This document shows positions 19,507 through 28,619 of a stretch of DNA of 64,000 nucleotides, piece by piece (the first letter of the stretch is position 1; the number at the start of each line of letters is the position of its first letter). Both the position numbers and the translations under genes were made by a program. Below the pieces are notes generated by a model that was not told where the DNA came from, made no database searches, and was given only the letters and a program-made list of their open reading frames with translations. This DNA comes from Calorimonas adulescens (GTDB lineage Bacteria > Bacillota > Thermoanaerobacteria > Thermoanaerobacterales > UBA4877): contig NZ_VTPS01000010.1 of assembly GCF_008274215.1 (NCBI RefSeq), forward strand, positions 43,814-107,813, read 5' to 3'.

Positions 19507-20611
19507 TGAGGATGTCAAGGCAGTTAAGGACCTCATTAGACTTGGCAAAGAAAAAGGGTCGCTTACCTTCAATGAGATTAATGATGTACTGTCCCATGTA
19601 GAGTTAAATTCAGACCAGATTGATAAAATATATGACTCATTGGAATCTATGGGTATAGATATAATTAATGATGTGGACCTGAATTCATCAGTTGATTTTG
19701 ATGATGTATCTTTAGAAGATTTGTCATCACTGGAGGAAGTATCACCAGAGGAAGAGCTGGATCTTTCAATACCCGAAGGTATAAGCGTTGATGATCCTGT
19801 ACGAATGTATTTAAAAGAAATAGGTAAAATACCTCTTCTAACTCCTGAGGAGGAGATAGAACTGGCTAAAAGGATAGAAAAGGGGGATGAAGAGGCAAAG
19901 AAAAAACTTGCTGAAGCTAACCTGAGGCTTGTGGTAAGTATTGCTAAGAGATACGTTGGCAGGGGAATGTTGTTTTTGGATTTAATACAGGAGGGCAACC
20001 TGGGCCTGATTAAAGCGGTAGAAAAGTTTGACTATAGGAAAGGATATAAGTTTAGCACATATGCCACATGGTGGATCAGACAGGCTATCACCAGGGCTAT
20101 AGCTGATCAGGCAAGGACCATAAGGATACCTGTCCACATGGTTGAGACAATAAACCGATTAATAAGAGTCTCAAGGTTACTTTTACAGCAACTTGGCAGG
20201 GAACCTACCCCAGAAGAGGTTGCTAAAGAGATGGGTATCAGTGAGGATAAGGTAAGGGAGATAATGAAAATAGCGCAAGAACCTGTTTCGTTGGAGACAC
20301 CAATTGGTGAAGAAGAAGATAGCCATCTCGGAGATTTTATTCCTGATGATGATGCTCCAGCTCCAGCTGATGCAGCTACGTTCATGATGTTAAAAGAGCA
20401 GCTGAAAGAGGTTTTAGATACCCTAACTCCAAGAGAAGAGAAAGTATTGAGGCTTCGTTTTGGCTTAGATGATGGTAGGGCAAGGACTCTGGAAGAGGTT
20501 GGCAAGGAATTTAATGTAACAAGGGAGAGAATAAGGCAGATAGAAGCAAAAGCTCTCCGTAAGTTAAGGCATCCAAGCAGGAGCAAAAAATTAAAAGATT
20601 TTTTAGAGTGA
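19493..20611 (+). CDS. rpoD: RNA polymerase primary sigma factor SigA/RpoD
   Basis: A 372-residue group 1 sigma factor. Region 1.2 begins [11 protein letters not shown], region 2 contains [28 protein letters not shown] in pieces (core binding and -10 recognition), and region 4 ends with [18 protein letters not shown] (-35 recognition). Region 1.1 is short and acidic, as in low-G+C Gram-positives. The ATG follows AAAGGAG and overlaps dnaG. Confidence 0.98.
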   Translation: MSENNEDVKAVKDLIRLGKEKGSLTFNEINDVLSHVELNSDQIDKIYDSLESMGIDIINDVDLNSSVDFDDVSLEDLSSLEEVSPEEELDLSIPEGISVDDPVRMYLKEIGKIPLLTPEEEIELAKRIEKGDEEAKKKLAEANLRLVVSIAKRYVGRGMLFLDLIQEGNLGLIKAVEKFDYRKGYKFSTYATWWIRQAITRAIADQARTIRIPVHMVETINRLIRVSRLLLQQLGREPTPEEVAKEMGISEDKVREIMKIAQEPVSLETPIGEEEDSHLGDFIPDDDAPAPADAATFMMLKEQLKEVLDTLTPREEKVLRLRFGLDDGRARTLEEVGKEFNVTRERIRQIEAKALRKLRHPSRSKKLKDFLE

Positions 20612-20637
20612 AGCTTACGCATCTTGTAGGCTTTTTC
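20612..20637 (+). terminator. Terminator after rpoD
   Basis: AGCTTAC (20612-20618) pairs with GTAGGCT (20626-20632) with one G-U pair, followed by TTTTTC. It ends the dgt-dnaG-rpoD unit. Confidence 0.85.
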
Positions 20638-20674
20638 TTTTAATTACCAATAACTATTTTGTCAACCAATACAC

Positions 20675-20703
20675 TTGGACAACAGGTGATTATGCTGTAA
20701 TAT
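20675..20703 (+). promoter_or_regulatory. Candidate sigma-A promoter for the HgdB/activase pair
   Basis: TTGGAC (20675-20680), 17-base spacer, TAATAT (20698-20703). It lies about 230 bases before the hydroxyacyl-CoA-dehydratase-like genes, leaving a long leader in which I see no known riboswitch. A strong GAGGAGG (20879-20885) in the leader is not followed by an ATG at normal distance. Confidence 0.5.
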
Positions 20704-20931
20704 ACTATTAAGGAGTTGATAAGACGTTGTGCAGAATGCTGTACACGGATAGCTCAAAGCTGATAGAATGATTGGACTGTGTTAAACCATTCCTTAATAT
20801 AATGTTCGCATAAAATCGTTTTGCTTTATTATTGCCTATCGCCGATTATTGCAGCGATACAGTGGATACAAAATAGAGAGGAGGAAACGGCACATTTTTC
20901 TCCATCTGAATTATGTTGCTAATGGAGTCTT

Positions 20932-22218
20932 TTGCGCCTAAAATTGATGAATATAGTAGATATCTATATGAGATGGATAAAAAAGAGTGTTAATGACCCC
21001 GAAAAGGTTAGAAAGCTCGTCGTATGGGGACTTATGGCTGAGCATGTCTTTTTTTCCCTATTTGGGGACAAGCATGTGCCCAAATCTTTCAATTACCTGA
21101 ATAAGATAGGTGTAGAGTTCGTATTAAGTCCGCTGGTACATAGTGATCAGTCGGCATGGGTCAACTTGTTTGCCCCCACCGAAATACTTCACGCCATGGA
21201 CATATATCCTCTGTGTATAGAGGCTTTTTCGTCCTTTCTCGTGGGTTTTCAATGCGAAGATGTGTACATAGACTATGCCCAACGGTTTGGGATATCTGAT
21301 ACCCTGTGCAGCTACCATAAAGGGTTTATAGGAGCAGCCTTAACCGACCTTTTGCCCAAGCCTAAGTTCATGATTACGTCGTCCATGTTGTGTGATGCTA
21401 ATATAAGCACATTCAGGTACCTTTCGTGGTATCACCACGTACCCATGTACTCTATCGACGTGCCGTTTGAGTACAGCTCCCAGAGCGTCAGTTATTTAGA
21501 AGGGCAGCTCAGGGAGATGGTGAAGATGCTGGAGCAGGTTACGGGCAAGAAGATGGATGAGGATAAGCTTAAAGAGGTAATAAAGAGGGAAAATAAGACT
21601 CATGCCTATATGAATAGGTATATCGATGTCTTAAGGTATAAATGCCATCCTACTACTCTGACGCTGGAAATGTATATGCTGTTTGTGACCCATACGTTTA
21701 TGGGGACGCAGCAAACCTTGAGATTTTTTGAGATACTGATGGATGAAATGGAAAGTTTCCCCGACAGCAAGGCTAAGAGGGTATTTTGGGTGCACATCGT
21801 GCCCTTTTATCCCCATGGGTTAAAGCGGTATTTTAATTACAGTCGACATTATGAAGTCTTAGGCCTTGACTTGAACTTTGATTATCTGGAGGAAATGGAC
21901 TGTGATAACCCCTACAGAGCGCTGGCCATAAAAATGATCCTCAACCACGGCAATGGACCTTATCAGAGAAAGATAGGCAGCATAATGAATATAATCGACA
22001 GATTGCAACCTGACGGTGTAATACACTTCTGTCAGTGGGGATGTAAGCAGTCAGTGGGAGGGATGATGCTACTAAAGCAGATGCTGGATGAAAGAGGCAT
22101 ACCGTTTCTTGCCCTGGATGGAGATGGGGCGGATCGACGCAACCATTATGAAGGACAGGTAAACACCAGGCTGGAGGCTTTTTTAGAGATGATAGGTAAG
22201 CGGGAGAGGTGCTTATGA
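20932..22218 (+). CDS. 2-hydroxyacyl-CoA dehydratase D-component-like protein (HgdB/BcrB family)
   Basis: A 428-residue Fe-S protein of the family that includes 2-hydroxyacyl-CoA dehydratases, benzoyl-CoA reductase subunits and double-cubane cluster proteins. Cluster-type cysteines occur in DTLCSYHKGF, SSMLCDANIS and HFCQWGCKQS, and the C-terminus (RGIPFLALDGD, NTRLEAFLEMI) matches the family end. It would receive low-potential electrons from the activase encoded by the next gene, which overlaps it by 4 bases. The annotated TTG 20932 has only GGAG nearby. An ATG frame from 20913 or 20922 reads ESFAPKIDEYSRYLYEMDKK and would join this frame if the A6 run at 20979-20984 were A5, so the 5' end may carry a frameshift. 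The substrate is unknown. Confidence 0.8.
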   Translation: MRLKLMNIVDIYMRWIKKSVNDPEKVRKLVVWGLMAEHVFFSLFGDKHVPKSFNYLNKIGVEFVLSPLVHSDQSAWVNLFAPTEILHAMDIYPLCIEAFSSFLVGFQCEDVYIDYAQRFGISDTLCSYHKGFIGAALTDLLPKPKFMITSSMLCDANISTFRYLSWYHHVPMYSIDVPFEYSSQSVSYLEGQLREMVKMLEQVTGKKMDEDKLKEVIKRENKTHAYMNRYIDVLRYKCHPTTLTLEMYMLFVTHTFMGTQQTLRFFEILMDEMESFPDSKAKRVFWVHIVPFYPHGLKRYFNYSRHYEVLGLDLNFDYLEEMDCDNPYRALAIKMILNHGNGPYQRKIGSIMNIIDRLQPDGVIHFCQWGCKQSVGGMMLLKQMLDERGIPFLALDGDGADRRNHYEGQVNTRLEAFLEMIGKRERCL

Positions 22219-23897
22219 CCGTAGGGTATATATGTAGATATACGCCTGTGAAGCTTTTGGAAAGTATGGGCGTTGAGTGTAGGCGCATTGAACCGGGGTA
22301 TATTGATAATGAAGTGGCCGAAGCCCTTATGCACCCCAATGTATGTACGTATGTGAAAGGGGTGCTTTCAGAGGTAGTCAGAGGCGGATACGATGGCATA
22401 ATTCTTGTAAACTGCTGTGACAGCGCGAGGCGGCTGTACGATGTCCTGAAAAATGCGAAAAAGGATATGATGGTTTACATGCTGGATTTACCCAGGAAAA
22501 GTGGAGATCAGGCAGTGGCTGTGTATACCGGTGAAATAAAAAAATTTGTACAGGCTTTTGCAGACTTCTACAGTAAAGAGTTTAACGTCCAGGATTTTAA
22601 AAAATATATATCGATAGAAAAGAATGCCGAACAGAACAATAGGCCTAAAATGCGCAAAGGTATAAGCCTGGCTATAATGGGAGCTAGGTGCAGTGCTTAC
22701 CTCGTCGATTTGATTAAAAATGCGGGGGCAGATGAGGTATTAAATTATACGTGTACTGGAGATTTACTGGAATATCCACCGCTTTTTGATAAGTCAGCAA
22801 GAGAGCAGGAAATGATAGAATGGTACGCTGGATGTCTTATGCGCTCTATTCCATGTATGCGCATGGCGGATATTGATAGAAGGCGGGACGTGTTGAAGGA
22901 TATAATGGCAAATGTAAACGGCATTGTTTACCACACTATAAAGTTCTGCGAGTTTTATTCATATGAGTATTCCTATATAAAAGACAATTATCATTTTCCT
23001 ATCCTGAAGATAGAGACCGATTTTACCAGTGACAGTGAGGGTCAGTTGATGACTAGGGTGAGCGCTTTTGTGGAATCATTAAGAGGAAGAGATGAGATCA
23101 AGAAAACTTTGCGTAAGTCCGGCAAGAAAATAGTGGCCGGTATAGACAGCGGCTCTTTATCCACTGACGTAGTTATCCTGGATGAGGATTATAATATCCT
23201 GTCATATAGCGTTATGCCCACTGGTGCATCCATAGTGGAAAGTGCTGACAGGGCTTTTTCACAGGCTATTGAAAAGGCTGGGATTAGCCGGGATGATATT
23301 TCATTTGTCGTATCTACAGGATATGGGCGCATCAACATTCCGTTTGCTGATAAACAGGTGACCGAGATAACCTGTCATGGTAAAGGAGCCTATTTTTTAA
23401 ACAACGGTGTAAGAACTATCATAGATATAGGTGGACAGGACAGCAAGGTAATAAGGTTGGATGATAATGGCAATGTGGTGGATTTTGTGATGAATGATAG
23501 ATGTTCGGCAGGAACAGGGCGGTTTTTAGAAGTGATGGCGAAGGCCCTGGAAATACCTCTAGAAAAGATGGGAGAAGAGGCTCAAAAGGCGACAGAGGAC
23601 ATAAATATCACCAGCATGTGCACAGTCTTTGCGGAGTCAGAGGTTATATCCCTTATTGCGCAAAATAAAAAGAGAGCGGATATAGTAAAGGGGTTGCACA
23701 ATTCAGTGGCCAGTAAAACAATTGGCCTGCTTGACAGAATAGGCCGTAAAGGCACTTATATGATGACGGGGGGAGTGGCGAAAAATAGAGGCGTGGTAGA
23801 GGCTATAGAGCAGAAAATAGGGGAAAAAGTGTATGTTCCCGAGGAGCCGCAAATAGTAGGGGCATTGGGAGCAGCTATTTTGGCATTACAAGAATGA
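22215..23897 (+). CDS. HgdB-like domain fused to BadF/BcrA-type activating ATPase
   Basis: A 560-residue two-domain protein. Residues ~1-290 are HgdB-like with the family cysteine pattern (GARCSAYLVD, SIPCMRM, TIKFCEFY). Residues ~305-560 are an ASKHA ATPase activator: VAGIDSGSLSTDVV (phosphate loop), IDIGGQDSK, and the two Cys that bridge a [4Fe-4S] cluster at the dimer interface (NDRCSAGTG and ITSMCTVFAESE). Such activators use ATP hydrolysis to push one electron to a partner Fe-S enzyme. Here the activator is fused to a domain of the type it normally reduces, and the second partner is the upstream gene. ATG 22215 overlaps that gene's stop (ATGA). Activity could be a dehydratase, a double-cubane-type reductase, or a new reaction. 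Confidence 0.85.
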   Translation: MTVGYICRYTPVKLLESMGVECRRIEPGYIDNEVAEALMHPNVCTYVKGVLSEVVRGGYDGIILVNCCDSARRLYDVLKNAKKDMMVYMLDLPRKSGDQAVAVYTGEIKKFVQAFADFYSKEFNVQDFKKYISIEKNAEQNNRPKMRKGISLAIMGARCSAYLVDLIKNAGADEVLNYTCTGDLLEYPPLFDKSAREQEMIEWYAGCLMRSIPCMRMADIDRRRDVLKDIMANVNGIVYHTIKFCEFYSYEYSYIKDNYHFPILKIETDFTSDSEGQLMTRVSAFVESLRGRDEIKKTLRKSGKKIVAGIDSGSLSTDVVILDEDYNILSYSVMPTGASIVESADRAFSQAIEKAGISRDDISFVVSTGYGRINIPFADKQVTEITCHGKGAYFLNNGVRTIIDIGGQDSKVIRLDDNGNVVDFVMNDRCSAGTGRFLEVMAKALEIPLEKMGEEAQKATEDINITSMCTVFAESEVISLIAQNKKRADIVKGLHNSVASKTIGLLDRIGRKGTYMMTGGVAKNRGVVEAIEQKIGEKVYVPEEPQIVGALGAAILALQE

Positions 23898-23918
23898 TGT
23901 TAATATCGTTTATGTCAT

Positions 23919-24506
23919 TTATGCTTTTCCATTTAGACCGATTTCTTCTGCCGCTTCCTGCATCCCTATGATAGTCTGCTCGATTATGTAATCCAGATCC
24001 ATTTCTAGCATTTTTGCGCCTTCTTCTATTACGCTGCGGTCGACACCACTGGCGAAGCCCTTTTGCTTCCATTTCTTTTTTACAGATTTTACACCGAGGT
24101 CAGATAGACTCTTGCCTGGCCTCAAGATAGCTACAGCTGTGATAAATCCTGTTAATTCGTCCACGGTGTAAAGCACTTTCTCCATTTTGTGTAGAGGTTT
24201 TACATCGTTGACGATATTATAGCCGTGGCTTTCAATAGCTCTTATATACTCTTCGGGGTATCCATGACGTGCCAATATTTCTCTTGCCTTTTTACAATGC
24301 TGTTGAGGGTATATTTCATAGTCGATATCGTGTAATAGACCGATTATACCCCATTTTGTTACGTCATTTTCATTGAGGTTAAATAGCCGTGCAAAATGCT
24401 TCATAACCGCTTCCACCGCCAGAGCGTGTTTTATAAGGCTTTCGCTTTTTGTATACTCTTTTAATAGCGCAAACGCTGATTTCCTGGTTATTTCTCTATT
24501 ACCCAC
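23919..24506 (-). CDS. HD-domain phosphohydrolase-like protein
   Basis: A 195-residue HDIG-type protein. It shows LIKHALAVEAVMKHFAR, the HD motif LLHDIDYE, a later ESHGYN His, and DELTGFITAVAILRPGK, a pattern of small predicted metal-dependent phosphohydrolases in Clostridia. The substrate is unknown. It starts at GTG 24506 with AAGGGTGAT upstream on the minus strand and is convergent with the activase gene, from which it is separated by only 21 bases. It lies downstream of cysK on the same strand but beyond a strong hairpin. Confidence 0.85.
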   Translation of the reverse strand: MGNREITRKSAFALLKEYTKSESLIKHALAVEAVMKHFARLFNLNENDVTKWGIIGLLHDIDYEIYPQQHCKKAREILARHGYPEEYIRAIESHGYNIVNDVKPLHKMEKVLYTVDELTGFITAVAILRPGKSLSDLGVKSVKKKWKQKGFASGVDRSVIEEGAKMLEMDLDYIIEQTIIGMQEAAEEIGLNGKA

Positions 24507-24545
24507 TTCTTTATCACCCTTATTGTGATTTTTAAAATAAATTTG

Positions 24546-24585
24546 AGATTTGGGAATATAAGCTTGTGCTTATATTCCCAAATCT
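24546..24585 (-). terminator. Long perfect hairpin behind cysK
   Basis: An 18-base perfect inverted repeat (AGATTTGGGAATATAAGC at 24546-24563 and its complement at 24568-24585) with a four-base loop, lying directly after the cysK stop on the minus strand. The following sequence is AT-rich with only short T runs, so it may be a terminator or an RNA-stabilising hairpin that sets the level of the HD gene. Confidence 0.65.
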
Positions 24586-24587
24586 AT

Positions 24588-25517
24588 TCATTCATGAAAC
24601 AGCGGCGTTGAAAGGTACCTTTCACCTGTATCTGGCAACAGCACTACGATCATCTTCTCTTTGTTTTCTGGTCTCTTTGCAATTTGCGTTGCGGCAAAGG
24701 CCGCTGCCCCTGAGGAAATGCCAACAATGAGACCTTCCAGTCTTGCCAGTTTTCTTGAGGTCTCAAAGGCCTCATCATTTTTGACTTTAAAGACTTCATC
24801 AATGATGTTTATGTTTAACACATCAGGGACAAAACCGGCTCCTATACCCTGTATTTTGTGAGGCCCGGGCTTCCCACCTGACAGAACTGGCGAATCAAAA
24901 GGTTCTACGGCCACAATTTTGACATCAGGCTTCCTTTGTTTTAACACTTCTCCTACTCCTGTTATCGTTCCACCTGTCCCAACGCCAGCTACAAATATGT
25001 CTACCCGTCCATCGGTATCCCGCCAGATTTCTTCCGCAGTGGTTTTTCTGTGTATTTCAGGGTTTGCAGGGTTTTTAAACTGCTGAGGTATAAATGAATT
25101 GGGCGTCTGTGCGGCTAGCTCTTCCGCCTTATTTACAGCGCCTTTCATTCCCTCAATGCCAGGGGTCAAGACCAGCTCAGCTCCCAGTGCTTTGAGTAGA
25201 TTTCTTCTTTCAACGCTCATAGTATCAGGCATCGTGAGTATAAGCCTGTAGCCTTTTGCGGCTGCTACAAATGCCAACGCAATTCCTGTATTGCCACTGG
25301 TGGGTTCGATTATGACAGTGTCTTTATTTATAAGCCCTTTTTCCTCTGCATCTTTGATCATAGCGTATCCAATTCTATCTTTTACACTGGACAGAGGATT
25401 AAAATACTCCAGCTTGGCTATAAGTTTTGCTTCCAGTTGATTTTCTTTGTTATAATTAGAGAGCTCCAAAAGAGGCGTCTTTCCTATTAAATCCGTTAGA
25501 TTTTTTGCAATATTCAT
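24588..25517 (-). CDS. cysK: Cysteine synthase (O-acetylserine sulfhydrylase)
   Basis: A 309-residue PLP enzyme that makes cysteine from O-acetylserine and sulfide. The PLP lysine is K46 in [11 protein letters not shown], the substrate loop is PTSGNTGIA, the glycine-rich phosphate loop is [10 protein letters not shown], and the C-terminal SSGAA is present. The frame extends upstream, but the AGGGAGG site is placed for ATG 25517, and translation before it is not family-like. A strong promoter and a palindrome overlap the transcription start. No cysE is nearby. Confidence 0.95.
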   Translation of the reverse strand: MNIAKNLTDLIGKTPLLELSNYNKENQLEAKLIAKLEYFNPLSSVKDRIGYAMIKDAEEKGLINKDTVIIEPTSGNTGIALAFVAAAKGYRLILTMPDTMSVERRNLLKALGAELVLTPGIEGMKGAVNKAEELAAQTPNSFIPQQFKNPANPEIHRKTTAEEIWRDTDGRVDIFVAGVGTGGTITGVGEVLKQRKPDVKIVAVEPFDSPVLSGGKPGPHKIQGIGAGFVPDVLNINIIDEVFKVKNDEAFETSRKLARLEGLIVGISSGAAAFAATQIAKRPENKEKMIVVLLPDTGERYLSTPLFHE

Positions 25518-25551
25518 TGTATAACCTCCCTTTATATTTTTTAATTCCGAG

Positions 25552-25601
25552 TAAACCAATAGGTTTATATGTATTTTAATCTCATAAAAAAGATTTGTCA
25601 A
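25552..25601 (-). promoter_or_regulatory. cysK promoter with overlapping palindromic operator
   Basis: On the minus strand: TTGACA (25596-25601), exactly 17 bases, then TAAAAT (25573-25578). The palindrome TAAACC-AATA-GGTTTA (25552-25567, plus strand) covers the expected start site, the position of a repressor site. A cysteine-responsive Rrf2/CymR-type regulator is a natural candidate, but this is inference. Confidence 0.75.
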
Positions 25602-25730
25602 GATAGTATAAAATTTAAGCAGGTAGACAATGGGAAAAGGCCTAACCAGCTACCTATATGGACTGTAGGGCAGATAGATACCTGTCATCTTATGAACGAA
25701 CGTGACTGAGAAACATTCTTTTGATGTGTA

Positions 25731-25759
25731 TTGACAAAGATGAGTTTATGTTTTATAAT
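25731..25759 (+). promoter_or_regulatory. Strong sigma-A promoter of the tRNA pair
   Basis: Perfect TTGACA (25731-25736), 17-base spacer, perfect TATAAT (25754-25759), 15 bases before the first tRNA. Confidence 0.9.
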
Positions 25760-25774
25760 ATCATTTGTCAGCGG

Positions 25775-25849
25775 TCCTCAGTAGCTCAATGGTGGAGCGA
25801 CCGGCTGTTAACCGGTAGGTTGCAGGTTCGAGTCCTGCCTGGGGAGCCA
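25775..25849 (+). tRNA. tRNA-Asn (GTT)
   Basis: Cloverleaf of 75 bases with anticodon GTT in CTGTTAACC, the T arm GGTTCGAGTCC, acceptor TCCTCAG/CTGGGGA and an encoded CCA (25847-25849). Confidence 0.95.
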
Positions 25850-25850
25850 G

Positions 25851-25926
<76 letters not shown>

Positions 25927-25980
25927 TATACGGAAAAAGGGGTGCTATGTGGCACTCTTTTTTGTTTTTTGGAGGAAGAT

Positions 25981-26673
25981 ATGAAATTATCAAGCAGGTT
26001 ATTATCTGTGGCTAAAAAGGTTGCTGAGGGAAAAGGCTTGGCCGATATAGGTTCAGATCATGGCAAGCTCCCTGTATATCTGGTATTAAATGGTGTGATA
26101 CCATATGCAATAGCCAGCGACAGTAATGCAGCCTCTTTGAAGAAGGCAGAGGAGCTTGTTTTTAAAATGGGCCTATCCGAAAAGATTGAGCTGCGTGTTG
26201 GTTATGGGCTGGATGTCCTTTTGCCTGATGAGGTTGAACAGATAGTCATTGCCGGTATGGGTGCACCACTGATTGCTGAAATAATTGATAATGCCCCTCA
26301 AGTTTCTACCGGTGTCGAGAGGTTAATACTTCAACCCATGCAGTACCCAGAATATCTTTCAAGATGGCTTTATGAAAATAAATTTGATATAATAGATGAA
26401 GACCTAGCAGAGGACAGAGGCAGGATATACAGAATATTTACTTGCCATAAAGGGACACCAGCGCCGGTAGAAGATGATATATATTTCGAGATTGGGGAAA
26501 AACTAATTAAGAACAACCATCCTCTTCTTCACAAGTATATAAAAAGAATTATAAGTAAATATCACTATATTTACCAGCACATAATTGATGATAACGAGAA
26601 GACGCTTATATACACAAAGCTAAAAAAGCTGGAGGAGATCATAAATGAGTACGAAAGCCCAGACCATCTTTAG
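25981..26673 (+). CDS. trmK: tRNA (adenine22-N1)-methyltransferase TrmK
   Basis: A 230-residue SAM-dependent methyltransferase (YqfN in Bacillus) that modifies A22 of tRNAs. The SAM-binding motif LADIGSDHGKLPVYL is at about residues 20-34, and VIAGMGAPLIAEI supplies the catalytic N/GMG-type motif. ATG 25981 has TTGGAGGA upstream; the earlier in-frame start at 25942 lies next to the tRNA and is less likely. It overlaps the Nif3-like gene by 29 bases, the same pairing seen as yqfN-yqfO in Bacillus. Confidence 0.93.
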   Translation: MKLSSRLLSVAKKVAEGKGLADIGSDHGKLPVYLVLNGVIPYAIASDSNAASLKKAEELVFKMGLSEKIELRVGYGLDVLLPDEVEQIVIAGMGAPLIAEIIDNAPQVSTGVERLILQPMQYPEYLSRWLYENKFDIIDEDLAEDRGRIYRIFTCHKGTPAPVEDDIYFEIGEKLIKNNHPLLHKYIKRIISKYHYIYQHIIDDNEKTLIYTKLKKLEEIINEYESPDHL

Positions 26674-27763
26674 CTTAATTGAAGAGATTGCACCAAAATA
26701 TTGTGCTGAGGAATGGGATAATGTAGGCCTTATGGTTGGGAGATACAACAGGGATGTATCAAGGATACTTATATCTCTTGAGCTAAACAGTGATGTATTA
26801 AAAGAAGCAGTGCAAAATAATATTGACCTCATCATTACCCACCATCCTCTGATTTTCAATCCACTTAAAAACATAAGGTACGATATACCCCAGGGAAAAT
26901 ATGTATACGAACTCATTAAAAACAACATAGATCTATATTCCTGTCATACAAATCTGGATGCCAGTAGAGACGGGTTAAATGATTATATAGCTTTGAAATT
27001 GGGTTTGAAGGATATTGATATTCTTGATATTATAGGTAGAGATTCATATAAAAAGCTGGTTGTGTTTGTACCTAAAGGGTACGAAGAAATTGTGAGGAAT
27101 GCACTGGGGAATGCTGGGGCAGGCTTTATAGGAAACTATAGCCACTGTACATTTATGACTGATGGTAAAGGGACTTTTCTACCACATGAAGGCAGTAATC
27201 CATTTCTTGGCAATATTGGCAAGATAGAAGAGACCGATGAATATCGTATTGAAACAATAGTACCGGATAGACTTCTTAAAAAAGCTGTAACAGCTATGTT
27301 GAAAGTACATCCATACGAAGAAGTGGCTTATGATATATATCCATTAGAGAATGAAGGGAAAGTATATGGGATAGGCAGAATAGGTTACACTGACAATGAG
27401 TACAATCTGTACGAGTACGCACTAAACGTGAAACAACTTCTAGGACTGAAAGAAGTAAGAATAGGTGGAGAAGTAGAAAAGAAGATTAAAAAGGTTGCCG
27501 TAGTAAACGGCTCTGGCGGAAGCTATGTTTCAAAGGCCTATTATGCAGGGGCTGATGTGCTGGTTACAGGGGATGTAAGCTATCACCAGTATCAGGATGC
27601 AAAGGCATTAGGTTTGGCAGTAATAGATGCTGGGCATTATGGTACTGAAAAACATTTCGTTCAGTTTATGTCCAGGTATCTGAAGGAAGCTGCCCATGAA
27701 AAAAATTTAGACTATGAAGTAATAGAAAGTCAGGTTGATTTAAGCCCATTTATAACATATTAG
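26645..27763 (+). CDS. Nif3-like dinuclear metal centre protein (YqfO)
   Basis: A 372-residue NIF3/DUF34 protein. It contains the N-terminal half with WDNVGLMVG and ITHHPLIF (metal ligands) and CHTNLDA, an inserted PII-like domain in the middle (about residues 130-230), and the C-terminal metal half with VTGDVSYHQYQDA and DAGHYGTE. The length with insertion matches YqfO. Members hydrolyse or bind GTP-related molecules in some species, but the role is not settled. It is coupled to trmK. Confidence 0.93.
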   Translation: MSTKAQTIFSLIEEIAPKYCAEEWDNVGLMVGRYNRDVSRILISLELNSDVLKEAVQNNIDLIITHHPLIFNPLKNIRYDIPQGKYVYELIKNNIDLYSCHTNLDASRDGLNDYIALKLGLKDIDILDIIGRDSYKKLVVFVPKGYEEIVRNALGNAGAGFIGNYSHCTFMTDGKGTFLPHEGSNPFLGNIGKIEETDEYRIETIVPDRLLKKAVTAMLKVHPYEEVAYDIYPLENEGKVYGIGRIGYTDNEYNLYEYALNVKQLLGLKEVRIGGEVEKKIKKVAVVNGSGGSYVSKAYYAGADVLVTGDVSYHQYQDAKALGLAVIDAGHYGTEKHFVQFMSRYLKEAAHEKNLDYEVIESQVDLSPFITY

Positions 27764-27772
27764 GAGGATGAA

Positions 27773-28165
27773 ATGCTCAAAATACATACCGACGGTGGAT
27801 CGAGAGGAAATCCAGGCAAGGCAGGTATAGGTGTCGTGCTGGAGAGAGAAAATGGGGAAAAAGAAGAGATATATAAATATATTGGGGTAACAACAAACAA
27901 TATTGCAGAATATACAGCGCTTAAGACTGCACTTTTGCGGGCTATCGAATTGGGTGAAAAAGATGTATCCGTATTTATGGATAGTGAACTTGTTGTAAAG
28001 CAGATAAAAGGAGAGTATAAAGTTCGCAATGAAGGTCTCAAACTCATATATGATGAGGTTATCAGTCTCATAAAAGAATTTGAACATTTTAGCATATCTC
28101 ATATAATGCGAGAAGAAAATAAAGAAGCCGATAAACTGGCAAACAAAGCTATGGACGAAGGATAA
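27773..28165 (+). CDS. RNase HI-like ribonuclease
   Basis: A 130-residue RNase H fold protein with the four acidic catalytic residues in place: D7 (HTDGGSRGNPG), E46 (NIAEYTAL), D70 (FMDSELV) and D120 (EADKLAN). It lacks the basic handle and the N-terminal hybrid-binding domain, as in the short RnhA/YpdQ-like proteins of Firmicutes. It degrades RNA in RNA-DNA hybrids or has a related function. It is nine bases after the Nif3-like gene and is followed by repeat DNA. Confidence 0.92.
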   Translation: MLKIHTDGGSRGNPGKAGIGVVLERENGEKEEIYKYIGVTTNNIAEYTALKTALLRAIELGEKDVSVFMDSELVVKQIKGEYKVRNEGLKLIYDEVISLIKEFEHFSISHIMREENKEADKLANKAMDEG

Positions 28166-28167
28166 TA

Positions 28168-28273
28168 TAAAATTTTATTAGGTCATTGAGCAGTAGAATT
28201 AAGGTCAGATATAGAAAAAGACCTCACCATCCTCTATCCGGGATGAGTTTTAAACCCAAGGAAGGTGAGGTCT
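28168..28273 (+). repeat. Dispersed repeat with hairpin, copy 1
   Basis: Begins TAAAATTTTATTAGGTCA and contains GACCTCACCATCC, then ATCCGG and GATGAG. The same order of blocks is found at 63910-64000 at the right edge of the window. In this copy AGACCTCACC (28219-28228) pairs perfectly with GGTGAGGTCT (28264-28273), a 10-bp stem. It looks like the end of an insertion sequence or a small mobile repeat; the sequence after it is decayed. Confidence 0.7.
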
Positions 28274-28619
28274 TATGAAATTAATTAGACTTGTACTGTA
28301 AAAATTCCTTCTTGCTGCAAAAATATTTGACTTATTAAACAGCAAATACATGTACTGGCTATCTATTATTTGGACTTAAACGACCAACACGCCATGATTC
28401 ACATTATTTCTTAAAAATGCTTCGAAGAATACTGGGTGGGTTTTATAAAATCTTTCAGCCGGCGAAACTGCCTTCAGGTTTTGCGTGATTGCTCGATGAT
28501 TAAGCGGTTGCCAGGTGTTTTCCGCAGACCAGCTTTGCCTGGCCCGACGAACTACCGGGACGAACGGCTGTTACAAAGCTTTGTGCCATCATCATCTCTA
28601 AATAAATCATATTCTCAAT
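28274..28619. other. Gene-free stretch, probable mobile-element debris
   Basis: No intact gene. The first part can be read as a broken coding sequence starting ATGAAATTAATTAGACTTG just after the repeat hairpin, interrupted by a stop after eight codons. The second part (about 28440-28600) is more GC-rich and has a 61-codon open frame without a ribosome site or recognisable product. Both are best seen as remnants linked to the adjoining repeat. Confidence 0.5.

Noticed and set aside
20704..20931. Riboswitch in the leader of the HgdB/activase genes
   Set aside because: No conserved core of a known riboswitch class could be recognised and no terminator hairpin precedes the genes.
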